Notes under the pieces: generated by a model
Seen by the model: only the letters and a program-made list of their open reading frames with translations
Told to the model about the DNA's origin: nothing
Databases searched by the model: none
Shown: positions 8,631 through 15,585 of the stretch, one piece after another
How positions within the stretch are numbered: position 1 is the first letter of the stretch
Layout of the letters: each line of letters begins with the position of its first letter
DNA from: Rhizobium sp.
Lineage (GTDB): Bacteria; Pseudomonadota; Alphaproteobacteria; Rhizobiales; Rhizobiaceae
Assembly (NCBI GenBank): GCA_003527225.1
Contig: DPXQ01000078.1
Location: forward strand, 1 to 22,379
Length of the DNA: 22,379 nt
Direction of reading: 5' to 3'
Made by a program: the position numbers and the translations under genes

Positions 8631-8762
8631 TCAACCGAAGTCCCGTGTTTTCGTCTTGATGGTGTCGAGGTGAAGATAGGGAATGTTGGCGTCGCGGGGC
8701 TCGCGTCCATCCTTCGCGGACGAAGGTTTGTACGGAGGGCCGGAGAATCGTAGATCAGGCTT
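8631..8762 (-). pseudogene. Possible decayed C-terminal coding remnant
   Basis: On the minus strand an open frame of 43 codons ends at a TGA (8633-8631). It reads KPDLRFSGPPYKPSS, then AKDGREPRDANIPYLHLDTIKTKTRDFG, which looks like natural protein sequence. It has no ATG, GTG or TTG start. It is in the same frame as the Mrr-like nuclease gene and separated from it by two stop codons and five sense codons. It may be the tail of a lost or longer version of that nuclease, or of another gene. Chance composition in GC-rich DNA cannot be excluded. Confidence 0.2.
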
Positions 8763-8780
8763 TCAGAGGCGCCGTCTTGG

Positions 8781-9695
8781 TCAAGTGACCTTTTCCCGCA
8801 GCCACGATGATAGGCCGGCGTCGAGCACCATGCGAGAAAGCTTTTGCGGACCAAGAAGTATGACGCCCGCCCGACTGCTTTCCTCGGCGATGTTGCCGGT
8901 ATGCCAGACGAAGAACATGCGGTCATAGGCATCGGCCTCCGCCAGGCGGGCCACATAGTCGTTCAAGGCCGCAGATGTAGCCTGCGATTTGACCTGAACG
9001 AAAGCGCGCTCGGCCGTGCTGGGCAAGATGAGTTCCAAATCCACGGTCTTTTGCGTGCGCCCGACCTGGCTCACCCGGCGCCAACCGCTGGTCGAGAAAA
9101 CGAGATCGACAAGGAGCTCGAAGTCTTGCCAGGTAAGAAGCCGCATCAGATCCACGATCGCCGTCATCAACGCACGTTCGGCCTCTTCGGCTGCGGCGAC
9201 CTCGGGGGATAGCTGGTCGCTGAGTTTTCGCAGGAGATAGTCTCCCGCCCGAACATCGCAGATCGTCCCCCGGAACATCTGCACCTTCAGTAAACGTCCC
9301 GATAGCCGGTCGGTAGAGAGCAGGGTGCCGTTGACGCTTGTGTTGCGCCATCCTTCCGCAGTTTGACGACGGTGGCTGCGATCATCGAGCAATTCGACAG
9401 GGCCGCTGGGGCGGCACCAATAAAGAAGTCCGCCGACGAACGTGATGAAGATCGAATGCTCGTCGGCCTCGTAGTAGGCTCGGATCTGATTGACATCGCG
9501 GGTCGCGGCGCCGGCATCACCACGGATGGTTTTCATTGCCTCCCAGACACCTTGCCAGTCGCCGCGCACACACAGGTCGTGTGGCGCTTCTCGATAGCCG
9601 AACCGCAGGACGCCATCGCGCAGGCTTTCGGCTTCCCAGTCTCCGCCGCGACCGAGTTTGATGTAGTAGAGGTGGGAGGCCGTGACAGCGGTCAT
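8781..9695 (-). CDS. Mrr-type PD-(D/E)XK restriction endonuclease with possible PUA/EVE-like N-terminus
   Basis: This is a 304-residue putative DNA endonuclease. The C-terminal half has the Mrr-like catalytic core: DFELLVDLVF (Glu193), GWRRVSQVGRTQKTVDLEL (Asp219), then AFVQVKSQAT with Q234-x-K236. Mrr-type enzymes often cut modified DNA. The first ~100 residues (LYYIKLGRGGDWEAESLRDG..., ending SIFITFVGGLLYWCRP) resemble the layout of PUA/EVE-like readers of modified bases; this is inference from pattern, not a firm match. The gene lies 7 bp after a MerR-like regulator gene on the same strand, so the two should be one transcript. No methyltransferase partner is adjacent, which fits a type IV-like, modification-dependent nuclease. 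It could also be an effector activated by another signal. Confidence 0.75.
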   Translation of the reverse strand: MTAVTASHLYYIKLGRGGDWEAESLRDGVLRFGYREAPHDLCVRGDWQGVWEAMKTIRGDAGAATRDVNQIRAYYEADEHSIFITFVGGLLYWCRPSGPVELLDDRSHRRQTAEGWRNTSVNGTLLSTDRLSGRLLKVQMFRGTICDVRAGDYLLRKLSDQLSPEVAAAEEAERALMTAIVDLMRLLTWQDFELLVDLVFSTSGWRRVSQVGRTQKTVDLELILPSTAERAFVQVKSQATSAALNDYVARLAEADAYDRMFFVWHTGNIAEESSRAGVILLGPQKLSRMVLDAGLSSWLREKVT

Positions 9696-9702
9696 TCAGA
9701 GA

Positions 9703-10191
9703 TCAAGCCTCGCCTTCGCATACTCTATCGATCTCGGATCGGACGTGTTCGGCGATCCGATCGAGTTGCACGAGTAGAGCGACGTCACCTGCCTCGGCCA
9801 ATCGGTCCGGAAGGTGCCGCAGGTCGTCGCCTGCAAAGAGAATGAAGTCGTAATACGGCGGCCAAGCCATCAGTGTCGTGCCTGCGGCCCTTGGGTCTCG
9901 CGCAAACACCTTTCGAACATCGTCACGTGAAGCGATGCCATTTGCCTGTTCGAATGAAAGGCCAAGGTCAATCAGTTGCTTCGCCAGACGCATCAGGCAG
10001 AGGTCGATTAAGCCAAAGCGTTTCCACTTGGCGCGGACCCGGCTCAAGTCGGGGGCCGGTGAATCGCGATGAACGAACGGCGGCATCAATCCGCTCGAAC
10101 CGAGCAAGCCACGTTTCAGGTATGAGCGTAGCCCCTCATATCCGATGGCGACGATTTCCGCTGCCTTCGCCGTCGTGACGGTCTGTTCCAT
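9703..10191 (-). CDS. Small MerR-like DNA-binding regulator (nuclease operon)
   Basis: This is a 162-residue protein with an N-terminal MerR-like winged helix: VTTAKAAEIVAIGYEGLRSYLKRGLLG (residues ~5-31) follows the MerR pattern of a helix-turn-helix ending in LRxYxxxGLL. A second segment, RFGLIDLCLMRLAKQLIDLGLSFEQA, matches the helices that follow in MerR proteins. The C-terminal half is not recognised and shows no metal-binding cysteine set. AGGTG precedes the ATG. The leader carries a TTGACA box and nested inverted repeats, including one inside an 18-bp promoter spacer as in MerR-regulated promoters. It is first in an operon with the Mrr-like nuclease and diverges from a paired-nuclease operon, so it may control both. 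Autoregulation is inferred. Confidence 0.7.
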   Translation of the reverse strand: MEQTVTTAKAAEIVAIGYEGLRSYLKRGLLGSSGLMPPFVHRDSPAPDLSRVRAKWKRFGLIDLCLMRLAKQLIDLGLSFEQANGIASRDDVRKVFARDPRAAGTTLMAWPPYYDFILFAGDDLRHLPDRLAEAGDVALLVQLDRIAEHVRSEIDRVCEGEA

Positions 10192-10205
10192 TGCGCACCT
10201 AATTC

Positions 10206-10260
10206 GGTTCTGTCAGAACCAATATGCGCCAATAATGAAATTGGTGTCAATAGGACCAAT
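10206..10260 (-). promoter_or_regulatory. Promoter with nested operators between the MerR-like gene and the divergent nuclease operon
   Basis: On the minus strand a TTGACA -35 (10250-10245) and a CATATT -10-like box (10226-10221) are separated by 18 bp. The spacer contains the inverted repeat CCAAT-N6-ATTGG (10229-10244), placed as in MerR-type promoters. Just downstream lies a perfect palindrome GGTTCTG-T-CAGAACC (10206-10220). Another arm pair, ATTGGT-N9-ACCAAT, spans 10240-10260. In total four CCAAT/ATTGG half-sites occur in 42 bp. The arrangement suggests tight control, probably by the adjacent MerR-like protein. A plus-strand promoter for the divergent operon is not clear. Confidence 0.6.
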
Positions 10261-10284
10261 CTTCTCCGGAAAGGAGAGGTTGCG

Positions 10285-10305
10285 ATGCCCACGGGGATAA
10301 TTTGA
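10285..10305 (+). CDS. Six-codon minigene or leader peptide with strong RBS
   Basis: AAGGAGAGG (10271-10279) is the best ribosome-binding site in this region and sits five bases before ATG CCC ACG GGG ATA ATT TGA, coding for MPTGII. The stop overlaps the TTG at 10302 and lies five bases before the ATG at 10311, the two candidate starts of the large downstream gene. This fits translational coupling by re-initiation. The alternative is that the Shine-Dalgarno directly serves the TTG/ATG start despite a spacing over 20 bases, which is less likely. Confidence 0.35.
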   Translation: MPTGII

Positions 10306-10310
10306 GCGTC

Positions 10311-11846
10311 ATGCGGACGATATCGGGAGATGAAGCGAGAACCCTGATCGAGAGCCAGTTGGCTGCGCACGGCCACGGCGTGTTCTCCGTCCTCGCCCAG
10401 TATCGGCGAGATGACGCGGTGGCGGCATGGCATGAGACGATCCGGGCCGTCGAGGAATTCATCAATCTGCCGAGATTCGGGATCGCCGACGTTCGGCTTC
10501 GAGCTTGGTTGTGCGCGATCCGATTGGACGGCGCGTTTGTTTCAAATCCGGGTCCCACATGGCTGGCCGTGCGTAAGGCGCTCGCGCCCTATCTCGAACC
10601 ATCGGTCGTTGCCCGATTCACGCGGATCATGCTGTACGCCGGGGCAATGGGTGTGGCCTTTGCCGCGCATGGCCAGGACGCTCGTAGCGCCGGCATCACG
10701 CTCGACACGATCGGCGGGGCAGTCGATTATTTTCAATCGCGGCGACGGCACTTCGTATCGCTGCTCTACACCATGCCTCATGCGTGTTCCGGCTCGCTGG
10801 TTCTTCAGCCCTATGACGCGCTGACCGTCCTACTGCCGCAGGTCGAGCATAGCTGCATCGCCATCACCGGCTTTCACCATAAACTTGCGCTGCTCGAGGC
10901 GCTGCCGGATTTCAGCCTGGAGGTCGACGGCATTGGCGCGATGGCCAGCCACGACTTTGAGACCTTGGACGACTATTTTCTTGAGCCGGAACGTGCGTCG
11001 ATCCACGTCATGGCCGAGCTGCGCGGTGATCAGCTCACAATGCCTGCCATGGAAGCGGTGGATGGCCGGAAGATTTTCTCGATCGCCGAACTGCGCAACG
11101 GCGCCAAGCTGATCGGCGCGACCTATGAGGCGTTCGGCCTCAAGGATTCCGACTTTTCCGCCATGTGCGTGCTGGTGGTCGCCTTCGCCCGATATTCCCG
11201 AGATGACTACTACGTCCAGATCGACAAGGATAAGTTTCGCTCGATGCTGCGCGCGCAGGACGAGTTGGATCCCGTCGAACTCGAGACGCTGTTGGTGAAC
11301 GTACCTTCGGACTACGCAACCAACACCAACGCCTATCAACCCTTTCTGGACTTGGGCGATCGAGTTGTCTCGAACGTTAATCTGCTGTCGCGCTTCCTAT
11401 ACGCGTTCAAGAATGTCCACCTCGGCAGCCGCCGACGCTTTCAGATTCACGCGGGCTTCATTTTTGAGGACATGGTGAAGCGCGACTTGGAGCGCATGGG
11501 CTTCACCGTCACGAACATCAAGCGCATCAATCGGAAGGAATTCGACGTCGTCGCTACGCATGATGGTGTCATCTTCAACATCCAATGCAAGAACAACTGG
11601 ATCGATCTTTCGAAGATCGAGGCTGAACGTAAACTGTTCGTCCGGTATAATCGGTCTCTGACAAATTACTATTCGCGAGCGCTGAAAAAGGAGCGTGGCC
11701 GCGAGCATCTGCTCAAGCAGGAACTGGGTATGGACAAGGTCGTGCATTACGTCGTCAGCCGGTTTCCGGTCATCGGCGCCGACGCAGCGGTGATCAACTA
11801 CAATCAGATCGAACGGCTTCGTCCTTCCGGTCGGGTGGGCGCGTGA
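10311..11846 (+). CDS. Large protein with C-terminal PD-(D/E)XK nuclease domain, first gene of unrecognised two-gene system
   Basis: This is a protein of 511 residues from ATG 10311, or 514 from TTG 10302; numbering here uses the longer form. Residues 1-375 are a mainly helical region I do not recognise and could be a sensor or scaffold. Residues ~382-450 have a PD-(D/E)XK core: IFEDMVKRDLERMGF (Glu389), RKEFDVVATHDG (Asp415) and IFNIQCKNNW with Q428-C-K430, so it is probably a DNA endonuclease. It overlaps the next gene by 4 bp (GTGA), which implies a fixed protein ratio and likely a complex. It diverges from the MerR-like/Mrr operon across a shared operator region. No signal peptide or membrane segment is seen. 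The motif call is fairly sure; the system identity is open. Confidence 0.72.
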   Translation: MRTISGDEARTLIESQLAAHGHGVFSVLAQYRRDDAVAAWHETIRAVEEFINLPRFGIADVRLRAWLCAIRLDGAFVSNPGPTWLAVRKALAPYLEPSVVARFTRIMLYAGAMGVAFAAHGQDARSAGITLDTIGGAVDYFQSRRRHFVSLLYTMPHACSGSLVLQPYDALTVLLPQVEHSCIAITGFHHKLALLEALPDFSLEVDGIGAMASHDFETLDDYFLEPERASIHVMAELRGDQLTMPAMEAVDGRKIFSIAELRNGAKLIGATYEAFGLKDSDFSAMCVLVVAFARYSRDDYYVQIDKDKFRSMLRAQDELDPVELETLLVNVPSDYATNTNAYQPFLDLGDRVVSNVNLLSRFLYAFKNVHLGSRRRFQIHAGFIFEDMVKRDLERMGFTVTNIKRINRKEFDVVATHDGVIFNIQCKNNWIDLSKIEAERKLFVRYNRSLTNYYSRALKKERGREHLLKQELGMDKVVHYVVSRFPVIGADAAVINYNQIERLRPSGRVGA

Positions 11847-12532
11847 CGACCGGCCTTGCAGACATCGGCGACCTGCTCGCGCGGTTCACGGGTCCGGACC
11901 TGACGCAAACCCTCGCTCGGATCGAGAGCGGGGTTCGCGGCGTAACGGCGGAGGGCTGTGCGAGCTTTCTCGAAAGCGCGGGGGCGGGTCGAGAGGCACT
12001 GGCCGCGGCGGCGGAAATGAAACGCCTGGCCGGCCAAATCAACGTTACGATCCATGCGCTCGGCATCCTGTTGTGCCTTCCACACATCCTCGAACCGGAT
12101 GAGCGGGTGGAATATGTGTCGCTGGGCGCTGGAAACACCGGACGGGATTTTGATCTGGAGACCAATCTGCGGGTCGCCGAATTTAAATTCATCCGATGGC
12201 GGGGCGGCGCGGAATCGATCCGCCAGAATTCGGTGTTCAAGGATTATCTGCTGCTCGCGGAGCATCCTACGGGGAAACGGAAGCACCTCTACCTGCTCGG
12301 AACCGAGCACGCGCTGAAGTTTTTGCGCGGCGGCCGGGCGCTATCGAGCGTGCTGAGCCGGAATGACAAGCTGCAGAAGATGTTTTCTGACCGCTTCGGC
12401 GAGACATTTCGGACCGTCGGAGACTACTACGCGGCCCACGCCAACGCGGTGTGGATCGAAGACGTCTCGCCATGGCTTTCGGAACTGGCCGAAGAGCTGA
12501 TCGCGGAGCCGGATGCTGAGTCTAACGATTAA
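11843..12532 (+). CDS. PD-(D/E)XK-like protein, second gene of the two-gene system
   Basis: This is a 229-residue protein starting at a GTG that overlaps the preceding stop (GTGA). A PD-(D/E)XK-like signature is visible: the helix INVTIHALGILLCLP (residues ~66-80), then GRDFDLETNLRVAEFKFIRWRG with Asp104 and E113-F-K115, followed by QNSVFKDYLLLAE. The C-terminal ~90 residues are not recognised. It is therefore a second nuclease-fold protein beside the nuclease domain of the upstream partner. One of the two may be a catalytically different subunit or a decoy. The stop TAA shares its TTAA with the stop of the convergent gene, so there is no room for a separate terminator. No named family comes to mind. 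Confidence 0.65.
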   Translation: MTTGLADIGDLLARFTGPDLTQTLARIESGVRGVTAEGCASFLESAGAGREALAAAAEMKRLAGQINVTIHALGILLCLPHILEPDERVEYVSLGAGNTGRDFDLETNLRVAEFKFIRWRGGAESIRQNSVFKDYLLLAEHPTGKRKHLYLLGTEHALKFLRGGRALSSVLSRNDKLQKMFSDRFGETFRTVGDYYAAHANAVWIEDVSPWLSELAEELIAEPDAESND

Positions 12533-13686
12533 AGCGCTGGTCGGGTGACCCTGGGACGGCGCGCGCCGCGTTCGGCCGGTGGACGTGTCGCGGTGAGGAG
12601 GGCTTCCTCGGCATTTTTCTGCGGCCCCATGAAGTCCATGCGATCGGCGATATAGGCTCCGAAGGCCTTTGGATCGTCAGCTGATGGCATGGGTGCTGCG
12701 TAGGTGAGCGGCAGAAATGCAGTCAGCGCGATGCGATAGAGCGGTGCGGCATATTCGAAGATCGTCCGCTGCGGCGTCGGAAGGACGAGATTGCTGCGCT
12801 CCACGGGGTTACCGTGGAGGAAGTCGTTTCGGCATTCGTAGAGCACTTGGTAGAGCCACGATGCCAGCGTCCGCTTCACCTTAGCTTTTCCGCCCGTGTC
12901 GTGCGCGAGCTGGCCGCTCGCGGGGATTGCCCAGGGCGTGCGCTCGATCAATTCGAACACCTTATCCCGATTAGCTTGGCCGCTTCCGCCGGGATGCACG
13001 AGGATCTCGAACGCGCTAACCCAGAGGGAGACGACGCGCCCGACGTCGTAGAACGTAGTGTCCGTCCCCGCCGGCAAGAGTGAGGCGTGATACGCCATGT
13101 TGAGCGAGCGCATCAGCGCAATATCCTTCCAGGCGGGCTCTGCGGCTTCATAGCGTTGACGCCACCGCGCCATGAGTGCCGTGAGCAACGGCTGGTCGAT
13201 ATCACCTTCTCCGAGAGAGGTGCGGAATAGTGCCGGTGATGACTGACCCTTGAAGCTGGAAACTTCGTGCGTGCCGAGGATGGCCGGTGTGCTCCCGATC
13301 ACATCCTCATAATGTCGGTCGAGCATCCAAGGGTAGATCGAGAAGGCCTCACCGAAGAGGACCCGATGCCCGCGCTGATGTCGAAGCGCCAGCGCGCGGC
13401 CGTGGGTGACCGCACAAATCGCGATGAGATCGCGAAAGCTCGCCAGCGCCGAGATGTCGCGAAATACCGGTGGCGCTGCTGTGTTCAGGATCAGGACGGC
13501 GGGTTCGAACTTCTGCCCGAAGTTGTCAGCGAAACGGTTGAGGAAACGCCTGAGCATGGGGTGGGTGCGCTTCAGGGGCGCAACGCGGCGATCGTGTCCG
13601 GGGGCAAGCGCTGCGATATCGCAGCCGATTGCAGCTTCCAGCGGAATATTGGGAAGCACGAACACGGGCGTCCACTCGGCGGTCAT
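12529..13686 (-). CDS. Protein with C-terminal HEPN RNase-like domain, downstream of gajB
   Basis: The product is 385 residues from the preferred ATG at 13686 (MTAEWTPVFVLPNIPLE); a longer reading of 399 residues from 13728 would overlap gajB by 29 bp. The C-terminal third looks like an ApeA/DUF4145-like HEPN domain: VVSLWVSAFEILVHPGG, then WLYQVLYECRNDFLHGNPV, where R-N-D-F-L-H-G is the HEPN R-x4-H catalytic motif (Arg300/His305 in the longer numbering). HEPN proteins with this motif are usually RNases used in abortive defence. The N-terminal ~220 residues are not recognised. The gene begins 13 bp after gajB on the same strand, so it may be a third component of this Gabija locus or a separate abortive gene sharing its transcript. 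Confidence 0.68.
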   Translation of the reverse strand: MTAEWTPVFVLPNIPLEAAIGCDIAALAPGHDRRVAPLKRTHPMLRRFLNRFADNFGQKFEPAVLILNTAAPPVFRDISALASFRDLIAICAVTHGRALALRHQRGHRVLFGEAFSIYPWMLDRHYEDVIGSTPAILGTHEVSSFKGQSSPALFRTSLGEGDIDQPLLTALMARWRQRYEAAEPAWKDIALMRSLNMAYHASLLPAGTDTTFYDVGRVVSLWVSAFEILVHPGGSGQANRDKVFELIERTPWAIPASGQLAHDTGGKAKVKRTLASWLYQVLYECRNDFLHGNPVERSNLVLPTPQRTIFEYAAPLYRIALTAFLPLTYAAPMPSADDPKAFGAYIADRMDFMGPQKNAEEALLTATRPPAERGARRPRVTRPAL

Positions 13687-13699
13687 GATCTCGAGCCAC

Positions 13700-15583
13700 T
13701 CATATTGCGATTTCCGGCACGCCCGCATCAGTCAGAAGCTGATAGAGCTCAGCCACATTGTTTCGGTTTCCGCGTTGTTGGCAGAAGGCGAAGATGGCGC
13801 GCTGTTTCGCCCGCGAGAGGGCGACGAAAAACGCAGCGACGCCTTCGGGGTCGCCGGGCGTGTGGGCCCACCAAGCCTGGTCATCGAGGCCGACGAAGAT
13901 GATGGTGTCGTATTCGAGCCCCTTGCTCTTATGGACAGTCATCATCGGAACCTGACCGACGCCCTCGAATGCGTCGAGGCAGGCCGTCCAGGTCGGCGCG
14001 CCGTTGGCGCAAGCGAAGAAGTGGATGCAAAATGCTTCAAGGATGATCTGAAGCTGCTCGCCAACGCCGTATTCGGCATAGCTGCGGGCGATTGCATTGA
14101 GATCCAGATAGTCGAAAACCCGCGTGGCGAAGTCGAGGGCGCTCTGCTGCGACGGGGCGGTGGCTGCCATGTCGGTGCGTAGGGCCGCGAGGAATGCGGT
14201 GAGCTCCGCCTCGACCGTCGCCGCGCGCGCGTCATCCTCTTGCCCGATAGCGCGCAGCGCTTGGACGGAAGAGGAGACCAACTGCCAGGCTGCCGGTGCG
14301 CGGCGGGTAGCGCCAAGGCGGAAGATTGCAATCGCGAGCCGGCTCAGATCATCAGATAGCAAATCCTGAAGCGAGGTTTTGCCAAGAGTATGGCTCTCAT
14401 TGCGAATTCGCAGGCCATGAACGGCGAAGGCTCCAGCGAGTTCGTGCTCATAATCATCGGACTTCTGTTTCACGAGGAGCGCGTAATCGCGCGGCGCCCG
14501 GCCGCGGGTGGCAATGTCATTGGCGATCCATTGCGCCAAGTGGGCGGCTTCCGCCGCAATGGTCTGGCTGGACCAAACCTGAGCCACGTCGCCATCGACC
14601 TGACGGGCGGTCTGAGCGACCGTGGGGACGGTGTTCGGATCGAGGGCGCGCGCGACGATGTGCTGGATCGCGACCAGGTCCGGCGAGGAACGGAAGTTGA
14701 AAAGGAGGGGGAACCTTGCTCCGCCGAAGTCGGCCTGCAGCTGCTGAAAGGCGTCCTGACGCGCGCCGGCGAAGACCATGATCCGCTGCTTGTCGTCGCC
14801 GACGCCGGTTATGATGGTTTGCCCGCCAGAGAATGCCGAATGCAGGAAGTCGTATTGCGCATAGGTCGTGTCCTGGAATTCGTCGACGAATACGAAGGGA
14901 TAGGTGGCGACGAGCGCCCGGCGGATGTGGGGATTGGCCCGGAGTAGCAGTTCCGCGAGCCGGTTGATGCCAACGAAGGTGAGTAAAGAAGGCTGTCCTG
15001 GAGGTAATTGCGTCGCCCACCAGCGAGCGATGGTGAACTCGGCGGCGTTCTGGGGCGCGATAGGCCCCACCGGCAGGCGGTAGCTGCCGACAATCTTGGC
15101 TTCAAAGTCGCCCGCACCGTAGCCGGCGATTTCAGCCTGCCATTCCGGCGGCGCGCTGAGGCGGGCGAGCGTGAGGAAGCCTTCTACTGCCTTGCGCTTT
15201 GGGAAGGCGATTTCGTAGGGCCGGGTCGGGCGCCAGTCGGCGGAGATGGCGTTGAGAAAGCGATCGACCAGGCTCTTGGTGAAGGCGTCGAAAGTGACCG
15301 ACACGAACCGGTTGGCGAACTCTGGCGGGCACCGCTGGCGGACGCGCGACGCGAGATTGTTGGCTGCATCTGTTTTGAACGAAATCGCCAGCACGCGGTG
15401 CGGCGCTCGGCAAAGGCCCGTCTCAAGCAAATAGCCGGCGCGTTGGGCCAGAAACTCGGTCTTACCGGCGCCGGGGCCTGCGACCACACACGCCGAGCCG
15501 GCGTGGCGCAGGGCATTCCACGCCGCCGGTTCGAGATCGTTAATGCCGCTCGGGCGCCAGTCCTCTGGCCGAATAAGGCGCAT
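13700..15583 (-). CDS. gajB: GajB-like UvrD/Rep-type helicase (Gabija)
   Basis: This is a 627-residue superfamily-1 helicase. Motifs in order: Walker A VAGPGAGKT (34-42), Walker B VFVDEFQD (231-238), motif III TGVGDDKQRIMVFAGA (~259-274), FNFRSS (295-300), motif V MTVHKSKGLEYDTIIFVGLDD and motif VI ALSRAKQRAIF near the C-terminus. The start ATG lies only 2 bp after the gajA stop, so the genes are co-translated. In Gabija, GajB senses DNA ends or single-stranded DNA and boosts the GajA nuclease response to phage; here that role is inferred from pairing and motifs. It is longer than the typical ~500-residue GajB, so it could be a divergent subtype. No broken motif is seen. Confidence 0.85.
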   Translation of the reverse strand: MRLIRPEDWRPSGINDLEPAAWNALRHAGSACVVAGPGAGKTEFLAQRAGYLLETGLCRAPHRVLAISFKTDAANNLASRVRQRCPPEFANRFVSVTFDAFTKSLVDRFLNAISADWRPTRPYEIAFPKRKAVEGFLTLARLSAPPEWQAEIAGYGAGDFEAKIVGSYRLPVGPIAPQNAAEFTIARWWATQLPPGQPSLLTFVGINRLAELLLRANPHIRRALVATYPFVFVDEFQDTTYAQYDFLHSAFSGGQTIITGVGDDKQRIMVFAGARQDAFQQLQADFGGARFPLLFNFRSSPDLVAIQHIVARALDPNTVPTVAQTARQVDGDVAQVWSSQTIAAEAAHLAQWIANDIATRGRAPRDYALLVKQKSDDYEHELAGAFAVHGLRIRNESHTLGKTSLQDLLSDDLSRLAIAIFRLGATRRAPAAWQLVSSSVQALRAIGQEDDARAATVEAELTAFLAALRTDMAATAPSQQSALDFATRVFDYLDLNAIARSYAEYGVGEQLQIILEAFCIHFFACANGAPTWTACLDAFEGVGQVPMMTVHKSKGLEYDTIIFVGLDDQAWWAHTPGDPEGVAAFFVALSRAKQRAIFAFCQQRGNRNNVAELYQLLTDAGVPEIAI

Positions 15584-15585
15584 GG

